Source of the DNA: Citromicrobium sp. UBA3494 | GTDB lineage: Bacteria > Pseudomonadota > Alphaproteobacteria > Sphingomonadales > Sphingomonadaceae | Direction: 5' to 3' | Length of the DNA: 64,000 nucleotides | NCBI GenBank assembly: GCA_002377695.1 | Contig: DFQH01000002.1 | Span: 186,001-250,000 of the forward strand | Part shown: piece by piece, positions 53,565 to 62,593 of the stretch | Layout: each line of letters begins with the position of its first letter | Position numbering within the stretch: position 1 is the first letter of the stretch | Position numbers and translations under genes: made by a program | The notes under the pieces: generated by a model | Database searches by the model: none | What the model saw: only the letters and a program-made list of their open reading frames with translations | What the model was told of the DNA's origin: nothing

Positions 53565-54278
53565 TCAGGCCGCCTCGCGCACGGTGCGGAACTCGATCTT
53601 CTTGTCGTAGGGCGCGCCCACGATCATCCGTTGCACGAAGACGCCGGGCAGATGGATGCAATCGGGATCGAGCGAGCCGGTCGGCACGATCTCCTCCACC
53701 TCGACCACGCAGACCTTGCCGCAGGTGGCGGCAGGCACGTTGAAATTGCGCGCGGTCTTGCGGAACACGACATTGCCCGTCTCATCCGCCTTCCACGCCT
53801 TCACGATGGCCAGATCGGCGAAGATGCCTTCTTCGAGGATGTAATCCTGCGGGCCCTCGCCGGTGTCGAACTGTTTCACTTCCTTGCCCTCGGCCACCTG
53901 CGTGCCGACGCCGGTCTTGGTGTAGAAGCCGGGGATGCCCGCGCCGCCTGCGCGCATGCGCTCCGCCAGCGTGCCCTGGGGGCAGAATTCCACCTCCAGC
54001 TCGCCAGCGAGGAATTGCCGTTCGAATTCCTTGTTCTCGCCCACATAGGACGAGATCATCTTCTTCACCTGCTTGGTCCGCAGCAGCTTGCCGATGCCTT
54101 CATTGTCGATTCCCGCATTGTTGCTGGCGAAGGTCAGCCCGGTCACGCCGCTGTCGCGAATCGCATCGAGCAGCCTTTCGGGAATGCCGCAAAGGCCGAA
54201 GCCCCCGCTGGCGATCAGCATGTTGTCCTTGAGCACGCCTTCCAGCGCGGCCGCGGCATCGGGGAAAAGTTTCTGCAT
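53565..54278 (-). CDS. scoA: 3-oxoacid CoA-transferase subunit A
   Basis: The product has 237 residues. It is the alpha subunit partner of ScoB. Family features include LIASGGFGLCGIPERLLDAI, LTFASNNAGIDNEGIGKLL and the C-terminal GSLDPDCIHLPGVFVQRMI. ATG 54278 follows GGAG. It is the first gene of a four-gene minus-strand unit (scoA, lipoprotein, scoB, CaiB/BaiF). Confidence 0.94.
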   Translation of the reverse strand: MQKLFPDAAAALEGVLKDNMLIASGGFGLCGIPERLLDAIRDSGVTGLTFASNNAGIDNEGIGKLLRTKQVKKMISSYVGENKEFERQFLAGELEVEFCPQGTLAERMRAGGAGIPGFYTKTGVGTQVAEGKEVKQFDTGEGPQDYILEEGIFADLAIVKAWKADETGNVVFRKTARNFNVPAATCGKVCVVEVEEIVPTGSLDPDCIHLPGVFVQRMIVGAPYDKKIEFRTVREAA

Positions 54279-54453
54279 GGTGCTCCGGTGGGTCGAGGAT
54301 GTTTCCGGCGTGTTTTAGGGAGTTGGCGCAGGCTTGTCATCCCGCGCGGCCGCAACATCTCTTGCCGCAGTGCAGCAAAGTCCAACGCCGCAACGGGCCG
54401 GAAACGGCAGTTATCCGTCGTTTTCTAGAGTTGCATTTTATGCAATATTAAAT

Positions 54454-54562
54454 GATCTTTTCGCACTTGCGAAGAGGATCGTGTTGCGCCACAACAATGA
54501 GGCCTTTCAGGCATCCTCTCCCAAACTTAATACCCGGCTGGGTTCGCTCAGCCGGGTTTTTT
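54454..54562 (+). ncRNA. Candidate small RNA upstream of cdc48
   Basis: A run of three hairpins and a terminator fills a 439-base gene-free gap (54279-54717): GATCTTTTCGC/GCGAAGAG(G)ATC around ACTT (54454-54480), TGTTG/CAACA (54482-54496), GAGGCCT/AGGC with CCTC (54499-54518), then a single-stranded AAACTTAATA and a strong UUCG-loop terminator (54532-54562). An AT-rich promoter-like stretch with the exact inverted repeat TTGCAT-TTT-ATGCAA (54431-54445) precedes it. A CCTC-type loop resembles sRNA anti-ribosome-site motifs. No protein reads convincingly across it. Identity with any named sRNA family is unknown to me. Confidence 0.5.
54532..54562 (+). terminator. Strong UUCG-loop intrinsic terminator
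   Basis: ACCCGGCTGGG and CTCAGCCGGGT form an 11-pair stem (one G-U) on a TTCG tetraloop, followed by six T residues. It lies about 155 bases upstream of cdc48, with no plus-strand gene before it, so it must end a small transcript. Confidence 0.88.
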
Positions 54563-54717
54563 CTTGTCCGGCGCACCTTGCCCGGCCTTGTCGGACCCAT
54601 GCGCGTGCTCGCTCATTCCCAAGGGGTCATTCCAATATCCGTGGCGCGACCTATCTAGGCCGCCACGCGAGGCGCCCGCCTGACCGGGCGCGTACCATAC
54701 GGGAGAGAGCGTAGATC

Positions 54718-57024
54718 ATGGCCGATAGCGAAGCCGCGAGCGAAAACACCGTCCGCCTGCAGGTTGCGGCGGCGCGCCAGGAAGAAAGCGGGCGCGGCGT
54801 CGCGCGCCTTCCACGAAGTGCGATGCAATCGCTCGGCGTGACGGAGGGCGATATCGTGCAGCTGTCCGGCAAACGCTCCACTGCCGCGATCGTGATGGCC
54901 GCCTATGACGAGGATCAGGCGCTCTCCGTGGTCCGGCTCGACGGGCTTCAGCGCGCCAATGCCGAAGTCGGCTCGGGCGAGCATGTGAAGATCGAGGCCG
55001 CGCAATCGCGCCCCGCCACCCGCGTGGTCTTTGCACCCGCCAGCCGCGAGATGCGGCTGCAGGGGCCGACCCAGGCGCTCAAGCGCAACTTCTTCCGCAA
55101 GCCGATCGTCAGTGGCGATCTGGTGGCCACCACCGGCCAGCAGCCGGTGCAGAACATGCCGCCCGAAGTCCAGCGCATGTTCAACGCGCCGGCCTACGCG
55201 CTCACTCAGATTCGCCTGCGCGTGATCAGCACCGCGCCCAAGGGCATCGTCCATATCGACGAGAACACCGAGATCGAGCTGCGGCCCGATTTCGAGGAGC
55301 CCAAGGCGGGCCGTTCGGTCGTGAACTATGACGATGTCGGCGGCATTTCGGAAACCATCCAGCAGCTGCGCGAGATGGTCGAGCTGCCGCTTCGCTATCC
55401 CGAACTGTTCACCCGGCTGGGTGTCGACCCGCCCAAGGGCGTGCTGCTGCACGGCCCGCCGGGAACCGGCAAGACGCGCCTGGCGCAGGCCGTCGCCAAC
55501 GAAAGCGATGCGGAGTTCTTCGCCATCAACGGGCCGGAGATCATGGGCTCGGGCTATGGCGAATCGGAGAAGCGCCTGCGCGAAGTGTTCGACAATGCGA
55601 ACCAGAACGCGCCCGCGATCATCTTCATCGACGAAATCGATTCGATCGCGCCCAAACGCGATTCGGTCCCGGGCGAAGCGGAAAAGCGGCTGGTCGCACA
55701 GCTGCTGACGCTGATGGACGGTCTGGAATCGCGCGCCAACATCGTGGTGATCGCGGCGACCAACCGCCCCGACGCGATCGACGAGGCGTTGCGTCGGCCG
55801 GGCCGGTTCGACCGCGAGATCGTGATCGGCGTTCCAGACGAGAACGGCCGGCGTGAAATCCTGGCCATTCACACCCGCGGCATGCCGCTGGGCGAGGGCG
55901 TGGACCTGAAGGAACTGGCCAAGGTCACGCATGGCTTCGTCGGCGCGGATATCGCCGCGCTGGCGCGCGAGGCCGCGATCGACGCGGTGCGGCGGATCAT
56001 GCCGCAGATCGATCTCGACGCGCAGACCATCCCGACCGAAGTGCTCGAGAATCTGCATGTCGGGCGCGACGATTTCCTGTCCGCACTCAAGCGCATCCAG
56101 CCTTCCGCCATGCGCGAAGTGATGGTCCAGGTGCCCGATGTCGGCTGGAGCGATCTGGGCGGTATCGACGACGCGATCGAGAAGCTGAAGGAAGGCATCG
56201 AACTTCCGATCAAGAACCGCGACGCCTTCCACCGGCTCGGCATCCGCGCGGCCAAGGGCTTCCTGCTCTACGGCCCGCCGGGCACCGGCAAGACGCTGCT
56301 GGCCAAGGCCGTCGCCAAGGAAGCGGATGCGAACTTCATTTCGATGAAATCGAGCGACCTGCTGTCCAAGTGGTACGGCGAGAGCGAGCAGCAGATCGCG
56401 AAGATGTTTCGCCGTGCGCGCGCCGTCTCACCCTGCGTCATCTTCATTGACGAGATCGATTCGCTGGTTCCCGCGCGTGGCTCCGGCACCATGGAGCCGC
56501 AGGTGACGGGCCGGGTGGTCAATACCGTCCTCGCCGAGATGGACGGGCTGGAGGAGCTCCAGTCGGTCGTGGTGATCGGCGCCACGAACCGCCCGACGCT
56601 GGTCGATCCCGCGCTGCTGCGGCCCGGCCGGTTCGACGAACTGGTCTATGTCGGCACACCCGACGCCAAGGGGCGCGAGCAGATCCTGGGCATCCATACC
56701 GGCAACATGCCACTGGCCGACGATGTCAGCCTGCCCAGGCTCGCATCCGAGACCGAGCGGTTTACCGGTGCCGATCTTGAAGATGTGGTCCGGCGTGCCG
56801 GCCTCGTCGCGCTGCACCGCGCGGGCGCGGACGTGCAGGAGGTTACCATGGGCGACTTCACCGAAGCCCTGAAAGACAGCCGCGCGTCTGTGACGCCGAA
56901 GATGGAGCAGGAATACAAGAAGATGCGCGGCGAGCTGAAGAAGCGTGCGGCGGAACCCATGCCGATCGGCTTCATCACCGAAGGCATGGTCGAATCAACG
57001 CGCGATTCGAAGCACGGGAATTAG
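54718..57024 (+). CDS. Cdc48/p97-type double AAA ATPase
   Basis: The product has 768 residues. The architecture is that of Cdc48/VAT: an N-domain (residues 1-190) and two AAA domains with Walker A GPPGTGKTRLAQAV and GPPGTGKTLLAKAV, Walker B IIFIDEIDSIAPKRD and VIFIDEIDSLVPARG, and arginine-finger helices (PGRFDRE, PGRFDEL). Such unfoldases occur in archaea and some bacteria including many alphaproteobacteria; bacterial substrates are little known. The C-terminal tail lacks the p97-style disordered extension. It is preceded by the sRNA-like element and a terminator, so it has its own promoter. Confidence 0.95.
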   Translation: MADSEAASENTVRLQVAAARQEESGRGVARLPRSAMQSLGVTEGDIVQLSGKRSTAAIVMAAYDEDQALSVVRLDGLQRANAEVGSGEHVKIEAAQSRPATRVVFAPASREMRLQGPTQALKRNFFRKPIVSGDLVATTGQQPVQNMPPEVQRMFNAPAYALTQIRLRVISTAPKGIVHIDENTEIELRPDFEEPKAGRSVVNYDDVGGISETIQQLREMVELPLRYPELFTRLGVDPPKGVLLHGPPGTGKTRLAQAVANESDAEFFAINGPEIMGSGYGESEKRLREVFDNANQNAPAIIFIDEIDSIAPKRDSVPGEAEKRLVAQLLTLMDGLESRANIVVIAATNRPDAIDEALRRPGRFDREIVIGVPDENGRREILAIHTRGMPLGEGVDLKELAKVTHGFVGADIAALAREAAIDAVRRIMPQIDLDAQTIPTEVLENLHVGRDDFLSALKRIQPSAMREVMVQVPDVGWSDLGGIDDAIEKLKEGIELPIKNRDAFHRLGIRAAKGFLLYGPPGTGKTLLAKAVAKEADANFISMKSSDLLSKWYGESEQQIAKMFRRARAVSPCVIFIDEIDSLVPARGSGTMEPQVTGRVVNTVLAEMDGLEELQSVVVIGATNRPTLVDPALLRPGRFDELVYVGTPDAKGREQILGIHTGNMPLADDVSLPRLASETERFTGADLEDVVRRAGLVALHRAGADVQEVTMGDFTEALKDSRASVTPKMEQEYKKMRGELKKRAAEPMPIGFITEGMVESTRDSKHGN

Positions 57025-57061
57025 GGTCGCCCCTCAACAGCGGACTGCTGGCTAGACCCTA
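57022..57061. repeat. Inverted repeat holding both convergent stop codons
   Basis: TAGGGTC (57022-57028) and GACCCTA (57055-57061) are exact inverted repeats flanking an inner CAGC-GGACT-GCTG hairpin. The cdc48 TAG and the opposing MscS TAG are the first and last bases of the arms. No T-run follows on either strand. Confidence 0.7.
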
Positions 57062-58147
57062 GCCGCCCCGCTCGTTTGCGGCCTCGACTTCCAGCCGGTG
57101 GCGGATCAGCGCGACCGGCTGGTTCTCGCGCAGCCATTGCAGCATGTATTCGCGCACTTCGCAGCGCAGCGTCCACAGATCGCCGATGCTCGCTGCGGTC
57201 ATGGACAGACGCAGGGCGATGCTCTCCGGGTGGGCGTCGACCACAAGCGCGGCCGCATCGCGCTCGTCCCACAGCGCATGCTCGGCCAGGAAGGCGAGGA
57301 AGGCCTGCCGGATCGGCTCCACATCGGCGATGGGATCGAGGTTGAGCATCACGATGCCGGTCAGCCGGTCCGCCGAGCGTGACCAGTTCTCGAAGCTCTC
57401 CTCGAAGAACTTGCCGGTCGGCACCACCAGCACGCGTTCGTCCCAGATGCGCACCACCACGAAGGTCATGCGGATTTCCTCCACCCGGCCGACTTCGCCG
57501 TCCACCTTCACCATGTCCCCGATCCGGATCGGTTCGGTCAGCGCCATCTGGATGCCCGCGATCAGCGATTTGAGTGCCGGCTGCGCGGCGGCGCCGATGG
57601 CCAGCGCGGCAAGGCCCGCAGAGGCCATCAAGGTCACGCCCACCTGCCGCACACCCGGTATGCTCAGCAAAACCAGCGCGATCGTGATGACGATGATAAG
57701 GCTGGACGCGGTTCTTCTGAAAATCTCGATCCGGGTCTTGCGGCTGCGCATGTGAATCGGATCGAGCCGGGTTTCCATACGCCGCTCATGCGCCAGCGAC
57801 GCACCCTGCACGAAGGCAAGGGCGAGCCAGCCGAAAATGACCGGCGCGATAAAATCGGAAAGCGCATCCCACGCGGGGCGGATGGCTGGCACGCGCTCCG
57901 CTACGGCAGATATGGCGATGGCCACCGCAAGCCAGCGCGATGGCCCGCGAACCGCATCGAAGATAGGCTGGCCATACTTAGCGGGACCATGGGTACTCGC
58001 CCGGCGCAGCAGAACGAAGGCAACGCGGTGAACGGCCAGAGCAAGCACCACGGCGATACCCAGCGCGGCGGCGATGGCGAACGCCTTGTCCAGCGGCACC
58101 GCAAGCTGCGCCGGGTCGAGCATCTCGGTCAGGTTCGCCATGGCCAT
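57059..58147 (-). CDS. MscS-family channel (third of three)
   Basis: The product has 362 residues. About five hydrophobic helices precede the MscS domain with LMASAGLAALAIGAAAQPAL (pore helix, here Ala/Gly-rich), IRIGDMVKVDGEVGRVEEI, and RVLVVPTGKFFEESFENW. The pore helix differs from the other two channels. Several ATGs are possible (58147 MAMANL, 58141 MANL); 58147 is used. The frame opens further to 58216 inside the preceding kinase gene. It is 31 bases after the HWE kinase gene, completing a polA-kinase-channel order. Confidence 0.88.
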   Translation of the reverse strand: MAMANLTEMLDPAQLAVPLDKAFAIAAALGIAVVLALAVHRVAFVLLRRASTHGPAKYGQPIFDAVRGPSRWLAVAIAISAVAERVPAIRPAWDALSDFIAPVIFGWLALAFVQGASLAHERRMETRLDPIHMRSRKTRIEIFRRTASSLIIVITIALVLLSIPGVRQVGVTLMASAGLAALAIGAAAQPALKSLIAGIQMALTEPIRIGDMVKVDGEVGRVEEIRMTFVVVRIWDERVLVVPTGKFFEESFENWSRSADRLTGIVMLNLDPIADVEPIRQAFLAFLAEHALWDERDAAALVVDAHPESIALRLSMTAASIGDLWTLRCEVREYMLQWLRENQPVALIRHRLEVEAANERGG

Positions 58148-58178
58148 GTCTGCCGGATATTGGGCGCGCGGTGCGCGA

Positions 58179-59522
58179 TCAAGCGGCACCATCCTTCGGA
58201 TGCGGCGGGAAGACAATGCGCACGGTCACGCCGCGAGGGCCGAAAGTCCGCTCCACCTCGCCGCCGAGCTGGCGCCCGGCACCGGTCATCAGCGTGCTGC
58301 CGAAGCCACCGCCGACCTCGGTGCGCGCCTCGCTTTCGCGCTCCTCTTCATCGATGCTGCCGTCGCGCTCTTCCTGCCATTCGAGATGCAGCAGGTCGCT
58401 CTGCTCGCGCCAGCGAACGGTCAGCAACCCTTCATTGCTCCAGCAGCCGTACTTCACCGCATTGGTTGCAAGCTCGTGCAGGACCAGTCCCAGCGGCGTC
58501 ACCTGGATACGGGCGATGGCCACATCCTCGCCTTCTATTTCGAGGCGTTTCTCCTCCGAGACATGCGGCTCCACCGTGGCTTCGACGAGCGCGCGCAGCG
58601 ATGCGCCGCCTTCCCGGCTTAGGCGGTCTGCCGCCGTTCCCGACCCCTGCGTGACCTCGTGCGCGGTCAGCAGCGCGCGGATGCGCGAGCCGATGCGATC
58701 CTTGTAGGCAGCCACGTCCGCCACGTCGCGCGCACTCATCTGGACGATGGCCAGCACCATCGCGAACAGGTTTTTCACCCGGTGGTTCAGTTCCTGGGCC
58801 AGCAGATCCGCCCGGTCGCGCGCGATCTCGAGTTCGCGGGCCTGCGCCGCTTCCGTCTCCGCCTGTGCCGCGCGGGCGACGAGGACCGCGCCCAGCGCTA
58901 TGGCGCCGACCAGCAGCAGGAGGAGGACGCCCAGCGCCGGCAAGATGCGCTCTTCGGCGGTCCGCGCGCGCTCCGTCTGGTCTGCCAGCAGGTTGCGCTC
59001 GATTGCAGCAAGCGCATCGATCGCGGTGGTCAGGCGTTGCATCGCATCATAACCATCGCCGGTCAGGATGCGCCGCCGGGCATCGCGCAGATTGCCCTGT
59101 TCCAGCAGGCCGACCGTATCGTCGAGCTCGCTGAACTTGTCCTCCAGCGCGGCGCGGATGCGATCTACCTGTTGCCGCTGGACGGCGACCCCGTCGCCGA
59201 GCGAACGATCCAGCTTCTCCAGTTCCTCGACGGTTTGCGTGCGCGCGGTACGATAGGGTTCGAGATAACGCTGGTCGAGCGTGATGAAATAGCCGCGCTG
59301 CGCGCTCTCGGCGGAAAGGGCGGCGCGCTCCACCCGGTCGAGCGTCTGCAGGATTTCCGAGGCCCGTTGTGCCTGCACCCGCTCCGCCCGTTCCGCCGCT
59401 CCCAGCGACAGCAGCAGCGCGAGCGCGCCGAGGATCGCGCCCGCCATGGCGCCGAGCACCAGCCAGTTGAACCAGCGGCGGATGAAGGCGCGAAAAGGGG
59501 CAGGCCGCAGAGCCGGGTTCAA
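58179..59522 (-). CDS. HWE-family sensor histidine kinase with CHASE3 domain
   Basis: The product has 447 residues. A first helix, a CHASE3-like periplasmic helical domain (residues 45-180, with ESAQRGYFITLDQRYLEPYR), a second helix (about 200-218), then the HWE kinase domain: His in ELNHRVKNLFAMVLAIVQ, and the characteristic WQE in LEWQEERDGS. The HATPase part ends PPHPKDGAA. Its TTG start (59522) overlaps the polA TGA (TTGA), giving probable translational coupling. No response regulator gene follows, so it is an orphan, a common situation for HWE kinases acting in the alphaproteobacterial general stress response. Confidence 0.9.
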   Translation of the reverse strand: MNPALRPAPFRAFIRRWFNWLVLGAMAGAILGALALLLSLGAAERAERVQAQRASEILQTLDRVERAALSAESAQRGYFITLDQRYLEPYRTARTQTVEELEKLDRSLGDGVAVQRQQVDRIRAALEDKFSELDDTVGLLEQGNLRDARRRILTGDGYDAMQRLTTAIDALAAIERNLLADQTERARTAEERILPALGVLLLLLVGAIALGAVLVARAAQAETEAAQARELEIARDRADLLAQELNHRVKNLFAMVLAIVQMSARDVADVAAYKDRIGSRIRALLTAHEVTQGSGTAADRLSREGGASLRALVEATVEPHVSEEKRLEIEGEDVAIARIQVTPLGLVLHELATNAVKYGCWSNEGLLTVRWREQSDLLHLEWQEERDGSIDEEERESEARTEVGGGFGSTLMTGAGRQLGGEVERTFGPRGVTVRIVFPPHPKDGAA

Positions 59523-62386
59523 TGTGCGTCGTCCCAGCTCTGCCCCGTGCCGATCTCGACGCCCAGCGGCACCGACAGCGCGACGGTAGGTTCGGCGGCC
59601 TCCACCATCACCCGCTGGATCACAGGTGTGGCCTTCTCCACCAGCGATTCGGGAAGTTCGAACACCAGTTCGTCATGCACCTGCAGCAGCATGCGCACGC
59701 CGTCCGGCTCATCCGGCTTCAGTCCCGCCGCCGCCAGCGCGGGGCCCATGCGCGCCATCGCCCGCTTGATGATATCCGCACTGGTGCCCTGGATCGGCGC
59801 GTTGATCGCGGCGCGCTCGCTCCCCTGACGCTCGGCCTGGTTCTTCGAATTGATCCGGGGAAACCACGTCTTGCGGCCGAACAGGGTCTCGGAATAGCCC
59901 CGTTCCCGCACGGTTTCGAGCGTATTGACGATGTATCGCTGGATGCCGGGAAACCGCGCGAAATAGGTGTCGATCAGAGCTTGCGCCTCGTCCGGCTCGA
60001 TCCCGAGCCGTCCGGCCAGGCCCCAGCGCGAAATCCCGTAGAGGATCGCGAAATTGATCGTCTTGGCGCGCGCACGCGTGTCGCGGTCGACCTCGCCGAA
60101 CATCTCCTGCGCGGTGCGGTTATGAATGTCCTCGCCCGCCGCGAAGGCTTCGCGCAGCGGCGCCACGTCCGCCATGTGCGCGGCAAGCCGCAGTTCGATC
60201 TGCGAATAGTCTGCCGCCAGCAGGACATTGCCTTCCTCCGCCACGAAGGCCTGCCGGATTTCGCGGCCGATTTCGGTGCGGATCGGGATGTTCTGCAGGT
60301 TGGGATCGGTCGAGCTGAGCCGCCCGGTCTGCGCGCCGGTGAGGCTGTAGCTGGTGTGCACCCGGCCCGTGCGCGCGTTGATCGCCTGCTGCAGCGCATC
60401 GGTATAGGTGGACTTGAGCTTGGCCAGCTGGCGCCATTCCAGCACCTTGGTGGCTATCGGTGCGCCTTGGGCGTCGAGCTTTTCGAGCATCGCCTGGTCG
60501 GTGGAATACTGCCCGCTCTTGCCCTTGCGGCCGCCCTTGTAGCCCATCTTGTCGAACAGGATGTCGCCCAGCTGCTTCGGGCTGCCGACCGCGAATTCCT
60601 GACCGGCGATTGCGTGAATCTCGCCTTCCAGCCGCTTGGTTTCGGTCGCAAACCGTTCGGACAGGTTGGCCAGCTGCCCACGATCCACCTTGATGCCGTG
60701 GCGTTCCATCGCGGCGACCACCGGGATCAGCGGGCGGTCCACCCGCTCGTAGATCCTGGTGCCGCCTTCGACGGCAAGCCGGGGCTTGAGATGGGTGTAC
60801 AGCCGCAAGGTGACATCGGCATCCTCGGCGGCATACTCGGTCGCCCGGTCGAGCGCGACTTCGCCGAAGGGGATCGCCTTCTTCCCGGTGCCGCAGACTT
60901 CCTTGAAGGTCAGGCAGGTATGGCCGAGGTGGCGCTGCGCCAGTTCGTCCATGCCGTGCCCGCCGCCGATCCCGTCCTGCGAGCGCCCGGCATCCAGCGC
61001 AAAGCTGATGATCATCGTGTCGTCGATCGGCGCGACCGCGATACCCAGCCGTGCCAGCACGTTGACATCGTATTTGAGGTTCTGGCCGATCTTCAGGACC
61101 GCATCGCTCTCCAGCAGCGGGCGCAGCTTCTCCAGCGCGACATCCATCGGCACCTGCTGCGGCTTTTCGGCGAACATGTCTTCCCCGCCGCCGCCGACGT
61201 TGAGATGGCCGAGCGGGATGTAGCAGGCCTCGTTCGGTCCGGTCGCCAGGCTCACGCCGACCAGATCGCAGGCCATGCAGTCGAGTTCGCTGGTTTCGGT
61301 GTCCACGGCCACCAGCCGCGCCTTGAACGCCTTGTCGATCCAGCGATCGAGCGCTTCGGGCGTCTGCACGCATTCGTAGGCGCCGCGGTCCACCGCGGGC
61401 ATGTCCGGCAGCTGCTGGCGGTTGCCTTGTGCCGCGTGCGCCTCGCCCTTGTTCTGGGGTCTGGCAGGGTGGAGCTGGGTCGTCGGCCCGGGCGCGCTGC
61501 TGCCGCCTTGCAGCCGGCGCAGCAGGCTGTTGAAGCCCTGTTCGCTCAGGAAAGCGGCAAGCGGCTCGGGAGGAATCGAGGAAAGCTTCATCTCCTCTAT
61601 CGGCATGGGCAGCGGGCAGTCTTCCTTCAGCGTCACCAGCACCCGGCTGAGTTCGGCATCGCTGCGATGTTCCAGCAGCCTTTCCTTCAGCTTCGATTTC
61701 TTCATGTCCGGCGCCGCGTCGAGCGCCGCGGTGAGCGAGCCGTGGTCCTGGATCAGCTTGGTCGCGGTCTTCGGACCTACACCGTAGATGCCGGGAATAT
61801 TGTCCACCGAATCGCCCATCAGGGCCAGCACGTCCCCCACCAGTTCGGGCGGGACGCCGAATTTTTCCTGCACTTCTTCCGGTCCGATCCGCGCGCTCTT
61901 CATGGTGTCGAGCATGTCGATCGTGCCGCCGGCCTCGCTCGTGCCTACCAGTTGCATCAGATCCTTGTCGGAGGAGACGATCGTGACGTCCCAGCCTTGC
62001 GCGGCCGCGGTACGCGCATAGGAGGCGATGATATCGTCCGCCTCGACGTCGGGCTCTTCGATGCAGGGGAGGGAGAAGGCGCGCGTGGCATCGCGGATCA
62101 GCGGGAACTGCGGCACAAGGTCTTCGGGCGGCTCGGGCCGGTTCGCCTTGTACTGATCGTAGATTTCGTTGCGAAAGCTCTGGCTCGACTTGTCGAGGAT
62201 CACCGCAAGGTGCGTCGGCCCCTCGGCCTTGTCGAGGTCCTCGGCCAGCTTCCACAGCATCGTCGTGTAGCCGTACACCGCGCCGACCGGCGTGCCTTGC
62301 GGATTGGTCAGCGGCGGCAGACGATGGTACGCGCGGAAGATGTAGGCGGAGCCATCGACGAGATAGAGGTGCTGCTTGTCGGCCAT
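59519..62386 (-). CDS. polA: DNA polymerase I
   Basis: The product has 955 residues. All three activities appear present. The 5'-3' exonuclease (residues 1-290) has GSAYIFRAYHRLPPL and SDKDLMQLV; the 3'-5' exonuclease has the DxE motif as VDTETSELD; the polymerase has motif A LLAADYSQIELRLAAHMA, motif B RARAKTINFAILYG and motif C LLQVHDELVFE. The exonuclease active-site pattern is intact, unlike in some lineages. It is followed by an overlapping histidine kinase gene, which is not a usual partner. Confidence 0.97.
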   Translation of the reverse strand: MADKQHLYLVDGSAYIFRAYHRLPPLTNPQGTPVGAVYGYTTMLWKLAEDLDKAEGPTHLAVILDKSSQSFRNEIYDQYKANRPEPPEDLVPQFPLIRDATRAFSLPCIEEPDVEADDIIASYARTAAAQGWDVTIVSSDKDLMQLVGTSEAGGTIDMLDTMKSARIGPEEVQEKFGVPPELVGDVLALMGDSVDNIPGIYGVGPKTATKLIQDHGSLTAALDAAPDMKKSKLKERLLEHRSDAELSRVLVTLKEDCPLPMPIEEMKLSSIPPEPLAAFLSEQGFNSLLRRLQGGSSAPGPTTQLHPARPQNKGEAHAAQGNRQQLPDMPAVDRGAYECVQTPEALDRWIDKAFKARLVAVDTETSELDCMACDLVGVSLATGPNEACYIPLGHLNVGGGGEDMFAEKPQQVPMDVALEKLRPLLESDAVLKIGQNLKYDVNVLARLGIAVAPIDDTMIISFALDAGRSQDGIGGGHGMDELAQRHLGHTCLTFKEVCGTGKKAIPFGEVALDRATEYAAEDADVTLRLYTHLKPRLAVEGGTRIYERVDRPLIPVVAAMERHGIKVDRGQLANLSERFATETKRLEGEIHAIAGQEFAVGSPKQLGDILFDKMGYKGGRKGKSGQYSTDQAMLEKLDAQGAPIATKVLEWRQLAKLKSTYTDALQQAINARTGRVHTSYSLTGAQTGRLSSTDPNLQNIPIRTEIGREIRQAFVAEEGNVLLAADYSQIELRLAAHMADVAPLREAFAAGEDIHNRTAQEMFGEVDRDTRARAKTINFAILYGISRWGLAGRLGIEPDEAQALIDTYFARFPGIQRYIVNTLETVRERGYSETLFGRKTWFPRINSKNQAERQGSERAAINAPIQGTSADIIKRAMARMGPALAAAGLKPDEPDGVRMLLQVHDELVFELPESLVEKATPVIQRVMVEAAEPTVALSVPLGVEIGTGQSWDDAH

Positions 62387-62485
62387 GGCCTCTGCTAGCA
62401 GCGGGCCAGGGGTCCGTCAGCCCTGCATGATCCGGGAAAAATGTCAGGATAAGGGCAAAAAAGTGTCCGCCTGCCCAATTTGGGC

Positions 62486-62514
62486 TTGCCATGCCACATT
62501 CCTGCCATTATCTA
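62486..62514 (+). promoter_or_regulatory. Promoter of the small acidic lipoprotein gene
   Basis: TTGCCA (62486-62491) and TATCTA (62509-62514) are separated by exactly 17 bases, giving a start near 62521. A perfect AGGAGGGGG purine run at 62531-62539 lies inside the predicted leader, 55 bases before the ATG and not next to any start codon. The gap 62387-62593 holds no other gene. Confidence 0.65.
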
Positions 62515-62593
62515 CGAATCAGAAGCCGCCAGGAGGGGGTTTCAACCGGCCGCATTCATCTGCGGCAGGTCAATTCTGAAAAGGATATAGATT

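Noticed and set aside
59522..62398. A 958-codon open frame antisense to polA
   Set aside because: Mirror frame of polA; no start context, no known domain.
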